From contig CALEJX010000253.1 in the NCBI GenBank assembly GCA_937898375.1, positions 1 to 6,291 of the forward strand: a stretch of 6,291 nucleotides of DNA. Direction: 5' to 3'. Positions 1-6,117 of the stretch are shown here, one piece after another. Position 1 is the first letter of the stretch. The number at the start of each line of letters is the position of its first letter. The translations under genes and the position numbers were made by a program. The notes under the pieces are model-generated. The model saw only the letters and a list, made by a program, of their open reading frames with translations. It made no database searches and had not been told where the DNA came from. Source of the stretch: an uncultured Ruminococcus sp. (GTDB lineage Bacteria; Bacillota; Clostridia; Oscillospirales; Ruminococcaceae).

Positions 1-588
1 AGGTCGCCGCAGTATGTTGCAATGCCTGTTATCTCTATCAAAGAGCCACAGGGGGATTTTGCGGAGAGCCGTGAGGAGAAGTCAGCGGAACAGCAGGAGC
101 CGCTTTTGGAAATAAAAAAGACCGCCCTTATAAAGAACGGAGCGGTGCTTGAAGAATATCTTTCCCATGCTGACGCATCAGGCTGTCTGTGGCTCACAGG
201 GAAAGCGGAGCAGTATTCTGATATAATCGACTATAACGGAATCCCTATGGACGTGAGGATAACTTCTGACGGTCACAGTTTGAAGCTTGATAATGAGAAC
301 GGCAGGCTTGTGTGCAGATTGAAGCTCACTGTTCTTGCCCACACTTCCCTTGATATCCGTGACGAGAAAAGCTCAGACCAAGTGGCGGAGCTTGTGAAAC
401 AGCGTCTTGAAGAAAATATCACAGGGGTGTGGAACAAAGCTATGTATGAGAACAGAACGGATATTTTTGATGTGTGGCGGCTTTTCCGTCACAAATATCC
501 GCAAAGCTATCTAAAGTATTCCGACCGCCTTGACGAAGTGCTAGGCTCAGTGGAGCTTAAAACCGATATCACCTGTCGGGTGTCATAA
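1..588 (+). CDS. Ger(x)C family spore germination protein, C-terminal part (5' end outside window)
   Basis: The reading frame is open from base 1 to the TAA at 586-588 (195 residues), so the ATG at 22 is probably internal and the gene is cut by the window edge. The fragment matches the C-terminal domain of Ger(x)C/GerAC proteins. Near fragment residue 41 a TALIKNG segment followed by LWLTG resembles the family's 'G-x-AVF-x-x-x-K-LVG ... LT' opening. A helical stretch at about 120-165 ends in DIFDVWRLFRHKYP, close to the family's 'DifgfGr-f-rk-yP' signature, and a short beta-rich tail closes the domain. Family members are usually lipoproteins of about 370-400 residues and are the C subunit of germinant receptors, beside GerA- and GerB-type membrane subunits. 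The lipobox and N-terminal domain would lie left of the window, so membrane anchoring cannot be checked. A degenerate or specialised paralogue is possible. The 3' end overlaps the convergent rluA-type gene by 20 bases. Confidence 0.82.
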   Translation, partial: RSPQYVAMPVISIKEPQGDFAESREEKSAEQQEPLLEIKKTALIKNGAVLEEYLSHADASGCLWLTGKAEQYSDIIDYNGIPMDVRITSDGHSLKLDNENGRLVCRLKLTVLAHTSLDIRDEKSSDQVAELVKQRLEENITGVWNKAMYENRTDIFDVWRLFRHKYPQSYLKYSDRLDEVLGSVELKTDITCRVS

Positions 589-1414
589 GGCTGAGCATAT
601 CATCGGGAAGCGGTGCGGAAACTGTCACTGTCTTGCCGCTTTCTGGGCTTTGAAAGGTCATTTTCTCGCAGTGGAGAGCCTGACGGCTTATAAGAGGGCT
701 TCCCTTGCCGTAAAGGCCATCGCCTAACAGGGGATAGCCCATAAAAGCCGTGTGTACCCTTATTTGGTGCGTTCTGCCTGTTTCAAGGAAGAAGTCCACA
801 AGAGAAAGGTCTCCGAGCTGTTTGCGCACAAGATAATCCGTTGCGGAATATTGTCCGTCAGCCCTTACACAGCGCTTTATTATAGTTTCCTGCTCCCTTG
901 CGATAGGCGCACAGATACGCCCTCCGCAATGGGGCAGGTCTTTTATTATGCCAACATATGTTTTTTCAAAGCTTTTTTGAAGCATTGCGGCGCTTCGCTG
1001 ACTTTTCGCCACAAGCACACAGCCGCTTGTGTTGCGGTCAAGGCGGTTGACGGGCCTGAACACAAGGCTTGGATAAAGTGCTGCAAAAAGATTTCCAAGC
1101 GTGTCGTCACGATGCTTTATGGACGGGTGGCAAGGCATAAAAGGCGGCTTTGAAAACACAACCACTTCGCTGTCCTCATAGAGTATATCCGCTTTCAGGT
1201 GGGGATTAGGGTCAAGAGTTTCGCCGTCACCCTCGTTTATCATGATGATGTCATTTTCATACACAAGGTCAACAGTGCGTATAAGAACGCCATTTCTTGT
1301 CATGCCGTTCTCGGTGCGCTTGAGCCTTGTTATGAGTCTTTTTGAAAAGCCCCTTGAACGCAGTACACATTCAAGGGCTTTTTCGTTTTCTTCTTTTGTT
1401 ATTGTCACGGTCAT
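569..1414 (-). CDS. RluA-family RNA pseudouridine synthase
   Basis: The predicted 281-residue cytoplasmic enzyme should isomerise uridine to pseudouridine in rRNA or tRNA. Residues 14-60 look like a small S4-type RNA-binding region. The catalytic domain follows, with RLDRNTSG at 124-131, where Asp126 is the expected catalytic aspartate, and the RluA signature GRTHQIRVH at 213-221. The residue before RLD is Asn where many family members have His. The open frame extends 17 codons further upstream, to 1465, but the start at 1414 is preferred. Its ATG overlaps the TGA of the upstream membrane protein gene (ATGA, 1411-1414), and GGAGGA at 1430-1425 lies 10 bases before it. This points to translational coupling as the last gene of a leftward operon. 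The target site in RNA cannot be told from the sequence (RluA, RluC, RluD and YlyB-like clades are all possible), so no symbol is given. No terminator hairpin with a T-run is evident after the stop. Confidence 0.93.
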   Translation of the reverse strand: MTVTITKEENEKALECVLRSRGFSKRLITRLKRTENGMTRNGVLIRTVDLVYENDIIMINEGDGETLDPNPHLKADILYEDSEVVVFSKPPFMPCHPSIKHRDDTLGNLFAALYPSLVFRPVNRLDRNTSGCVLVAKSQRSAAMLQKSFEKTYVGIIKDLPHCGGRICAPIAREQETIIKRCVRADGQYSATDYLVRKQLGDLSLVDFFLETGRTHQIRVHTAFMGYPLLGDGLYGKGSPLISRQALHCEKMTFQSPESGKTVTVSAPLPDDMLSLMTPDR

Positions 1415-2244
1415 TTGCTGTATTTCCTCCAGCGCTTTATCATCGACGGCATTTTGTCCTGCCAATAGCTTCCCATTATATCCTGCAAAAATACTATATA
1501 GCTTAGTCTGAAATAAGGATAAATGATAAAAACGGGATACACGAGCAGAAGCGCAGGAAGATACATAACAAAGCTCAATATAAATGAGATATATCTGCTG
1601 TGCTGACCGTCCATTAGCCTTACGGAAAGGTCGCAGGCGTCAAAGATGTTGGTGCGTGGGTTAAGGGTCATTATGTATGGCGCAAGGGCTAGGGATATCC
1701 AGTAATGCACCATAAGCCCGAAAGTCACAACAGACAGACCAAGCGAAAACATAAAGCAGAGAAGTCCTGCGGAGGTCAGATCGCTGAGCTTGCACACCCA
1801 GCCCCAATAATACACACTGTAGGCTGAGATAGCAAAAGGCACTGCGGAGAATATTTTCAAAGAGTTTATTATCAGTGAGGAGAATATCGTTTTGGCGTAA
1901 TATGTAAATGAATGGGAATTTATATATTGTCTTGATCCCACATAGCTGTCTGCTCTTGCGATATCCACAAAAAATCTCCGCACTGTCCACATTTCAAACG
2001 CCGCAAATGGTATCACCACAATTAGGTCGAGAAACCAAAATATCCTTACCGAAACATACTTTTTTATTCCCTGCCAAGTGAAGAAATACTCCCAGCCGAT
2101 ACGCCTGAAAAGCATAAAGAGGGCTAGCTCGCACAGACCAAGAAATACAAACACCGCAAACAAAAATGCCGTGAGCGACACGCAGTTTCCCATGTTCTGG
2201 CTTATATTTTTCCTTGCCGCCTGTTTTATCTCTTTGTTCGTCAA
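1411..2244 (-). CDS. Multi-pass membrane protein, DUF975-like
   Basis: This is a predicted 277-residue integral membrane protein of unknown function. Hydrophobic segments are visible at roughly 21-47, 66-85, 117-145, 159-190 and 217-250, with a basic N-terminus (KEIKQAARKN) and a basic C-terminal tail (KRWRKYSK). The N-terminal 'K-x-x-AR-x-x' followed by a membrane segment, and the late pattern of a soluble helix (DACDLSVRLMDG, about 202-213) followed by a long hydrophobic segment with a PY, resemble the DUF975 family; this assignment is tentative. The start is TTG at 2244. No ATG or GTG occurs between it and an in-frame TAA eight codons upstream, and GGGGAGGAA lies at ideal distance before it. 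The gene follows the phosphatase gene by 33 bases and overlaps the rluA-type gene by 4, so it is the middle gene of a leftward operon. The context gives no functional clue. Confidence 0.85.
   Translation of the reverse strand: MTNKEIKQAARKNISQNMGNCVSLTAFLFAVFVFLGLCELALFMLFRRIGWEYFFTWQGIKKYVSVRIFWFLDLIVVIPFAAFEMWTVRRFFVDIARADSYVGSRQYINSHSFTYYAKTIFSSLIINSLKIFSAVPFAISAYSVYYWGWVCKLSDLTSAGLLCFMFSLGLSVVTFGLMVHYWISLALAPYIMTLNPRTNIFDACDLSVRLMDGQHSRYISFILSFVMYLPALLLVYPVFIIYPYFRLSYIVFLQDIMGSYWQDKMPSMIKRWRKYSK
1425..1430 (-). promoter_or_regulatory. Ribosome binding site deciding the rluA-type start
   Basis: On the minus strand GGAGGA lies 10 bases before the ATG at 1414. The longer open frame starting at 1465 would put this site inside its coding region, so it supports the shorter start and the ATGA overlap. 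Confidence 0.75.
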
Positions 2245-2250
2245 GCCTTT

Positions 2251-2259
2251 TTCCTCCCC
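2251..2259 (-). promoter_or_regulatory. Strong ribosome binding site for a TTG start
   Basis: On the minus strand GGGGAGGAA ends 6 bases before the TTG at 2244. The GGAGG core (2257-2253) is 8 bases from it. This strong, well-placed site is the main evidence for the non-ATG start of the membrane protein gene. Confidence 0.8.
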
Positions 2260-2277
2260 TCGTTTTTATTTTCCTGC

Positions 2278-2949
2278 TTACTTGTCTTCCTTGTCGGTAT
2301 AATAATCCTCAAAAGTGTAATCAGGCATTTCCTCGTATCTTGGCGGATATGTTCCTATTACCTCGAAAGCGTTTGAACGCTGCCACATGGAAGCTGTAAC
2401 CATGACTTCAAAGCCCTCGCCGAAGTCGCAGGCATAGTCCATAGGCTTTCTTTTCGGCACGCCGAAGCCTGCCAGCATATTCATGATAAGTCCGCCGTGT
2501 GTGCACACCGCAACGTTTGTAAGCCCCTCATACATCATATCGGAAATGATGATGTTAAGCGCTTCATAACAGCGAGTTATTACCTCTCTTGTTGACTCGC
2601 CATTGGGCGGTGGATTGTCAAGTCCGCCCTTTATGAACTGCTCATAATCAGGGTCGTTCATAAGCTCGTCAGCGGTCTTGTTCTCAAACTTGCCAAAGTC
2701 CATTTCACGAAGCTCAGGCATTTCAGCCACAAGTCTGTTAGGCTGGAGTATAGACACTGTCTGTTTGCACCTTTTCAAAGGCGAGGTGTAGACTTTTTGC
2801 ACGGACGGATAATCATACTTTTCTATCTTTTCATAAAGCTGGTCAGCGCCCTCTCTGCACAGGGGCAGATCGGTAGTGCCGATATAACGTCCGTCAATGT
2901 TTGCCTGAGTCATTCCGTGGCGGATAAATGCTATTCTGTAGCCTTTCAT
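2278..2949 (-). CDS. Histidine phosphatase family protein (phosphoglycerate mutase superfamily)
   Basis: The predicted 223-residue cytoplasmic enzyme carries the full catalytic set of the histidine phosphatase superfamily. The RHG motif is at residues 10-12, with His11 the phosphorylated residue. Arg60 sits in TSPLKR and Glu82 in LREMDFGKFE, the usual proton-donor position. The second catalytic histidine, His151, is in THGG. The size fits branch 1 members such as the CobC, PhoE and broad-specificity phosphatases. The insert and C-terminal half do not let me choose a substrate, and a true glycolytic mutase is less likely because those are longer and more conserved. The C-terminal tail is unusually acidic and tyrosine-rich (about 204-223). 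The ATG at 2949 has only a weak upstream purine stretch (AGAAAGCAGG). It is the first gene of the leftward operon and diverges from the XRE regulator. Confidence 0.93.
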   Translation of the reverse strand: MKGYRIAFIRHGMTQANIDGRYIGTTDLPLCREGADQLYEKIEKYDYPSVQKVYTSPLKRCKQTVSILQPNRLVAEMPELREMDFGKFENKTADELMNDPDYEQFIKGGLDNPPPNGESTREVITRCYEALNIIISDMMYEGLTNVAVCTHGGLIMNMLAGFGVPKRKPMDYACDFGEGFEVMVTASMWQRSNAFEVIGTYPPRYEEMPDYTFEDYYTDKEDK

Positions 2950-2976
2950 ATTTAAAATACCTGCTTTCTTTACTTA

Positions 2977-3006
2977 TTTATAGTTAGCAGTCTAAAACCT
3001 GCACAA
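2977..3006 (-). promoter_or_regulatory. Possible promoter of the leftward operon
   Basis: On the minus strand TTGTGC (3006-3001), an 18-base spacer and TATAAA (2982-2977) lie 28 bases before the phosphatase start. The -10 is good but the -35 matches consensus at only three positions. The region is very AT-rich, so chance matches are expected. It is listed because the operon needs a promoter in this divergent gap. Confidence 0.25.
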
Positions 3007-3045
3007 ATTTTTTTCACTTAAATACGTTATTTTATAGATTTTATA

Positions 3046-3074
3046 TTTACAAACACATAAAAATATAGTATAAT
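3046..3074 (+). promoter_or_regulatory. Near-consensus sigma-A type promoter of the XRE gene
   Basis: TTTACA at 3046-3051 and a perfect TATAAT at 3069-3074 are separated by exactly 17 bases. Transcription should start near 3081, giving a leader of about 40 bases before the ATG at 3124. This also argues against a TTG start at 3085, which would lie only a few bases from the transcript end. Confidence 0.7.
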
Positions 3075-3111
3075 GAAATAATGATTGCGAAGTCAATATG
3101 ATTATTTATAT

Positions 3112-3117
3112 GGGAGA
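3112..3117 (+). promoter_or_regulatory. Ribosome binding site deciding the XRE start
   Basis: GGGAGA ends 6 bases before the ATG at 3124, supporting that start over the in-frame TTG 13 codons upstream, which has no comparable site. Confidence 0.7.
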
Positions 3118-3123
3118 TATTAC

Positions 3124-3717
3124 ATGAGCAATGACAGCAAGGACGAACTGACTTTAAGGATAGGTGAGAAGCTTACCGCCGCAAGGATAGAAAGCGGCTA
3201 TACACAAAGCCGTGCGGCACGGGCTGTGGGTACGAGCCAGTCCTGCATATCAGCCATAGAACACGGCAAAAAGCAGAACGTTAATATCATCATTGCTCTT
3301 ATAAAGCTTTATGGGGCTTCCTATGAAGATGTGTTCGGCGCAGTTCAGGTCAAAGAAAGACCTCGTGCTGAGAGTTTTTCCGATGAGGGAAGCGAACTGC
3401 TGTGGGAACTTATAAAAGACAGTGGCATAAAAGGTCTTGAAACTCAGACCGATATGGCGGTGAAGATATGCTCCTATATGCTTCTGAGAAAGCTTTATGC
3501 TGAAAATCCTCACAACTCCCACAAGCTTTTCCAGCTTGACACTGAGGAAACCATGGAACGTTGTGTAAAATATCTTTCCGCCCAGCCTAAAGACCTTGAC
3601 AGGCTTCTCAGTCTGGCAGGAAAAAAGGTGAACAGGCTCGAAGTTCCTGTGGGGAAAAATCCCGAGCTGAGGGCGTTCATCAAAGAGTGCGAACGCATTT
3701 TGCTTGCCTGCACATGA
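3124..3717 (+). CDS. XRE-family helix-turn-helix transcriptional regulator
   Basis: The predicted 197-residue DNA-binding protein has an N-terminal Cro/C1-type helix-turn-helix at about residues 11-72. The order is a helix with RIGEKLTAARIESGYTQ, a turn, the recognition region VGTSQSCISAIEHGKK, and a closing helix NIIIALIKLYGASYEDVFG. This is the standard pattern for the family. Residues about 85-197 form a mostly helical, charged C-terminal part that I do not recognise. It could be for dimerisation or ligand sensing, but no metal-binding or peptidase motif is apparent. The gene has its own near-consensus promoter and diverges from the phosphatase operon. Only 55 bases separate its stop from apbE on the same strand, without a clear terminator, so it may be co-transcribed with or regulate the apbE-rnf genes. 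That link is inference from position and from repeated TTTCACTT-type motifs on both sides of the gene. Confidence 0.9.
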   Translation: MSNDSKDELTLRIGEKLTAARIESGYTQSRAARAVGTSQSCISAIEHGKKQNVNIIIALIKLYGASYEDVFGAVQVKERPRAESFSDEGSELLWELIKDSGIKGLETQTDMAVKICSYMLLRKLYAENPHNSHKLFQLDTEETMERCVKYLSAQPKDLDRLLSLAGKKVNRLEVPVGKNPELRAFIKECERILLACT

Positions 3718-3738
3718 TTTCACTTCGGATATTATAAC
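3709..3738 (+). promoter_or_regulatory. Possible promoter for apbE-rnf
   Basis: TGCACA (3709-3714), an 18-base spacer and TATAAC (3733-3738) could drive apbE and the rnf genes. The -10 matches five of six consensus bases and the -35 four of six. The -35 overlaps the stop codon region of the XRE gene. Readthrough from the XRE promoter is the alternative. Confidence 0.35.
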
Positions 3739-3765
3739 ACACTTTTCAACTAATTTCAAGTGAGG
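3718..3765 (+). promoter_or_regulatory. Imperfect inverted and direct repeats before apbE (possible operator or RNA stem)
   Basis: TTTCACTT at 3718-3725 can pair with AAGTGAGG at 3758-3765 (six Watson-Crick pairs and two G-U pairs, 32-base loop). The right arm contains the apbE ribosome binding site. Between them, TTTCAACT (3744-3751) and TTTCAAGT (3754-3761) form a direct repeat with a 10-base period. The pattern could be a regulator binding site, or a stem limiting apbE translation on readthrough transcripts, or chance in an AT-rich gap. Confidence 0.3.
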
Positions 3766-3772
3766 TATAAAA

Positions 3773-4771
3773 ATGAAAAAGCCTGAAAGGCGGCTGCTTG
3801 TATCGGCGGCGTGTGCGGCGGCTCTTATGGTGTGCGGAGCGGTGATGATACACCTTGATAAAAAGCCTGACGAAGCGACATTTTTTGCCATGGATTGCCC
3901 ATGCACAGCGGCTGTTTACGGCGGAAAGGCAGAGCAGGTGAAAGAGCGGATAAAGGCGCTTGAAAAGCTTTATTCGCCATACGAGGAAGGCTCGGAGATA
4001 TCACGGCTCAATAAGAGCGGCAGGCTTGAGCTTTCTATTGAGGCTGCACAGCTTATAGAAAAGAGCATAGAGCTTACAAAAAAATACGGCGGAGCGGACA
4101 TTTCCGCAGGAGCGCTGACAGCGCTTTGGAACGTCACAGGCGATGAGCCGAAAGTGCCTGAGCAAAGTGAGATACAGACTGCTCTTTCCGCTGTGGGATA
4201 TGAGAATATAAAGCTTTCAGGGAGCGAATGTGTCCTTGAAAACGGCGCACAAATAGATGTGGGCTGTGACGGAAAAGGCTTTGCCCTTGACGAGGTGAAA
4301 AAGCTTCTTGATAGTGAAAAAGCCGACTGTGCGGTGGTGAGCTTTGGTTCGTCAACGCTTCTTTACGGGCAGAAGCCTGATAAAACAGATTTCAAAGTTG
4401 CGGTCACAGACCCATTTGACAACGATAACACCTGCCTTAACTTCACAAGCGGCGGCGGATTTGTTTCAACATCAGGCGGATATGAGCGTTACTTTGAAGC
4501 GCAGGGCAAAAAATGGAGCCATATTTTTGACCTGACAACAGGCTATCCCTGTGAAACAGACCTTGTTTCTGTAACTGTTGTGGGGCAAAGCGGTATTGAA
4601 ACTGACTTTTTGTCTACCTGCATTTTTATCGGCGGAAGCGGTGAGCTTGACAGGTGGCTAAATGATGAAGATATAGAAGTCATCGCTATTGATGAGAATG
4701 GCGTTGTTTACTGCTCTGACAGTATAAAGAGCAGGATAAGTATAAGTGATGATAAATTCAGTTTTGAATAG
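3773..4771 (+). CDS. apbE: ApbE family FAD:protein FMN transferase, membrane-anchored
   Basis: The predicted 332-residue enzyme transfers FMN from FAD to a Thr or Ser of target flavoproteins outside the membrane. The N-terminus has basic residues (KKPERR) then a hydrophobic segment at about 8-28, read as a signal anchor. Cys21 is not preceded by a good lipobox (LMVC), so lipoprotein processing is doubtful. ApbE landmarks occur in order: the MD..C..AVYG strand (40-50), EISRLN (75-80), IDVGCDGKGFALD (161-173), STSGGYERYF (232-241), SHIFDLTTGYP (249-259) and ETDFLST (276-282), where Asp278 is the expected metal ligand of the T-x-D motif. Odd points are SFGSS (190-194) in place of the usual glycine pair, and nine cysteines after the anchor. 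The ATG has GTGAGG seven bases upstream. The gene ends 27 bases before rnfC, so its likely substrates are the flavinylated Rnf subunits RnfG and RnfD. Confidence 0.92.
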   Translation: MKKPERRLLVSAACAAALMVCGAVMIHLDKKPDEATFFAMDCPCTAAVYGGKAEQVKERIKALEKLYSPYEEGSEISRLNKSGRLELSIEAAQLIEKSIELTKKYGGADISAGALTALWNVTGDEPKVPEQSEIQTALSAVGYENIKLSGSECVLENGAQIDVGCDGKGFALDEVKKLLDSEKADCAVVSFGSSTLLYGQKPDKTDFKVAVTDPFDNDNTCLNFTSGGGFVSTSGGYERYFEAQGKKWSHIFDLTTGYPCETDLVSVTVVGQSGIETDFLSTCIFIGGSGELDRWLNDEDIEVIAIDENGVVYCSDSIKSRISISDDKFSFE

Positions 4772-4785
4772 TCATAAAGTATGAT

Positions 4786-4792
4786 AAGGGGG
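4786..4792 (+). promoter_or_regulatory. Ribosome binding site deciding the rnfC start
   Basis: AAGGGGG ends 6 bases before the ATG at 4799. The in-frame ATG at 4781 would place this site inside the coding region and adds six residues not expected of RnfC, so 4799 is chosen. Confidence 0.7.
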
Positions 4793-4798
4793 AAAATT

Positions 4799-6103
4799 AT
4801 GAAACTCAACAGCATTTTTCTTTCCCACAAAAAGGGAACGGAAAACAGCGAAACTATCGCCATACCGCTGCCTGCAAGAGTGAAGATATCCATGTCACAG
4901 CACATGGGCGCACCTTGCGAGCCGACAGTTGCAAAGGGCGACAGAGTGCTTGTGGGACAGGTCATAGGCGAGAGCAACGCTTTTATGTCATGCCCTGTTC
5001 ACTCGTCTGTATCAGGCACAGTGGCGGCGATATCCGAACTGCTCACAGCAGGCGGAAAGGTATGCAAAATGGTGGAGATCGACACCGACGGAGAGCAGGA
5101 GGTGTCACCTGACGTAAAGCCGCCTGTTATAACAGACAAGGCGAGCCTTTGCAAAGCCGTAAGGCAGTCAGGCTGCTGCGGAATGGGCGGCGCAGGCTTC
5201 CCGACGCACATAAAGCTCAACTTTGACGAGGAAAAATACAAGGTGGATACCCTTGTTATAAACGCCGCAGAGTGTGAGCCTTACATAACAAGCGACTACC
5301 GTGAAATGATAGAGAACGCTGACGACGTTATGTGTGGAATAAAGCTTGTGCGTGATATGCTTAAACTGAAAAGGGTCGTTATCGGTATCGAGGACAACAA
5401 GCCGCAGGCTATAAAGCTTATGCGTGAAAAGTCGGCTGACGATGAGGGCATAGAGGTAAAGGTGCTGAAGTCCTGCTATCCGCAGGGCGCAGAAAAGGTG
5501 ATAATATTCAATGCCACGGGACGCATAGTCGGCGAGGGTCAGCTTCCGTCAGATCAGGGCGTTATCGTAATGAACGTCACCACAGCAGGCTTTATCGGCG
5601 AGTATTCCAAAACAGGTATGCCGCTCATATCAAAGCGTATAACTGTTGACGGCGACGTGGTATCAACTCCATGCAATGTAAAAGTTCCTATAGGTACTTC
5701 TGCGGAGGATATACTGAAATTCGGTGACTGCGACAGAGAAAAGGTAAGAAAGGCTCTTTTCGGCGGACCTATGATGGGAATGTGCCTTTATGAGCTTGAC
5801 ACCCCTGTAACAAAGACCACCAACGCCATTCTTGCATTCGGCGAAAAGAGCGATAAGAAAAAGGGCATTGAGGATAGGTGCGCACAGACGAACTGCATAA
5901 AGTGCGGAAGATGTATCTCAGCTTGTCCGCTGAATCTTATGCCTACAGAGCTTGAAAAGGCTTATGACAGGCGTGACAAGGAAGCGCTTATGAAGCTCAA
6001 GGTGGGTCTTTGCATGAACTGCGGCTCATGCTCATACGTCTGTCCTGCAAAGAGAAACCTTGCAGAAAAAAATCAGCTTGCAAAAGCTTTTATAAGAACA
6101 TAA
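4799..6103 (+). CDS. rnfC: Rnf electron transport complex subunit RnfC
   Basis: The predicted 434-residue peripheral subunit of the Rnf complex (ferredoxin:NAD+ oxidoreductase) is full length for the short RnfC form without a long C-terminal extension. The N-terminal part has the family's SQHMGAPCEPTVAKGDRV segment (33-50) and the CPVHSSVSG barrel-like region (65-73). The NADH/FMN-binding Nuo51-like domain shows GMGGAGFPTHIKL (128-140) and INAAECEPYITSDY (154-167). Two [4Fe-4S] motifs of the form CxxCxxCxxxCP lie near the C-terminus, with Cys366, 369, 372 and 376, and Cys405, 408, 411 and 415; all eight ligands are present. RnfC binds NADH and passes electrons between the soluble and membrane parts of the complex. 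It sits 27 bases after apbE and 14 bases before rnfD, in the usual rnfCD order. No frameshift or missing residue was seen. Confidence 0.97.
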   Translation: MKLNSIFLSHKKGTENSETIAIPLPARVKISMSQHMGAPCEPTVAKGDRVLVGQVIGESNAFMSCPVHSSVSGTVAAISELLTAGGKVCKMVEIDTDGEQEVSPDVKPPVITDKASLCKAVRQSGCCGMGGAGFPTHIKLNFDEEKYKVDTLVINAAECEPYITSDYREMIENADDVMCGIKLVRDMLKLKRVVIGIEDNKPQAIKLMREKSADDEGIEVKVLKSCYPQGAEKVIIFNATGRIVGEGQLPSDQGVIVMNVTTAGFIGEYSKTGMPLISKRITVDGDVVSTPCNVKVPIGTSAEDILKFGDCDREKVRKALFGGPMMGMCLYELDTPVTKTTNAILAFGEKSDKKKGIEDRCAQTNCIKCGRCISACPLNLMPTELEKAYDRRDKEALMKLKVGLCMNCGSCSYVCPAKRNLAEKNQLAKAFIRT

Positions 6104-6109
6104 GGAGGT
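6102..6109 (+). promoter_or_regulatory. Ribosome binding site of rnfD overlapping the rnfC stop
   Basis: AAGGAGGT, a near-perfect match to the 16S rRNA 3' end, shares two bases with the TAA stop of rnfC and lies 8 bases before the rnfD ATG, which suggests coupled translation. Confidence 0.8.
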
Positions 6110-6117
6110 AAGAAAAT

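Larger units (their letters stand above)
2950..3123. other. AT-rich divergent intergenic region
   Basis: This 174-base gap between the phosphatase operon and the XRE gene holds the near-consensus XRE promoter, a weak candidate leftward promoter, a run of seven T followed by CACTT (TTTCACTT at 3012-3019), and the XRE leader. No RNA gene or riboswitch-like fold was recognised by eye. Confidence 0.7.

Noticed and set aside
570..583. Short CACC/GGTG hairpin at the convergent gene ends as a terminator
   Set aside because: The stem is only four pairs with no T-run on either strand, too weak for an intrinsic terminator.
752..1153. Rightward open frame of 133 codons inside the rluA-type gene
   Set aside because: It is antisense to a well-supported enzyme gene, has no ribosome binding site or recognisable domain, and reads as a frame shadow.
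1661..1990. Leftward open frame of 109 codons within the membrane protein gene
   Set aside because: It overlaps the hydrophobic protein in another frame on the same strand and has no independent start signals.
3081..3101. Six-codon open frame starting at the predicted XRE transcript start (possible leaderless leader peptide)
   Set aside because: It is too short to support from sequence alone, has no ribosome binding site, and AT-rich leaders contain such frames by chance.
3691..3705. TGC-GAAC-GCA followed by TTTT near the end of the XRE gene as a terminator
   Set aside because: The stem is three pairs and the T-run four bases, inside coding sequence; not a credible terminator.
3250..3906. 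Leftward open frame of 218 codons opposite the XRE and apbE genes
   Set aside because: It runs antisense across two genes and their gap, its composition is a mirror of their codons, and no family is recognisable. Both sense genes have clear motifs and ribosome binding sites.
4781..4798. Upstream ATG at 4781 as the start of rnfC
   Set aside because: The strong AAGGGGG site lies between this ATG and the one at 4799 at proper distance for the latter, and the extra six residues are not typical of RnfC.
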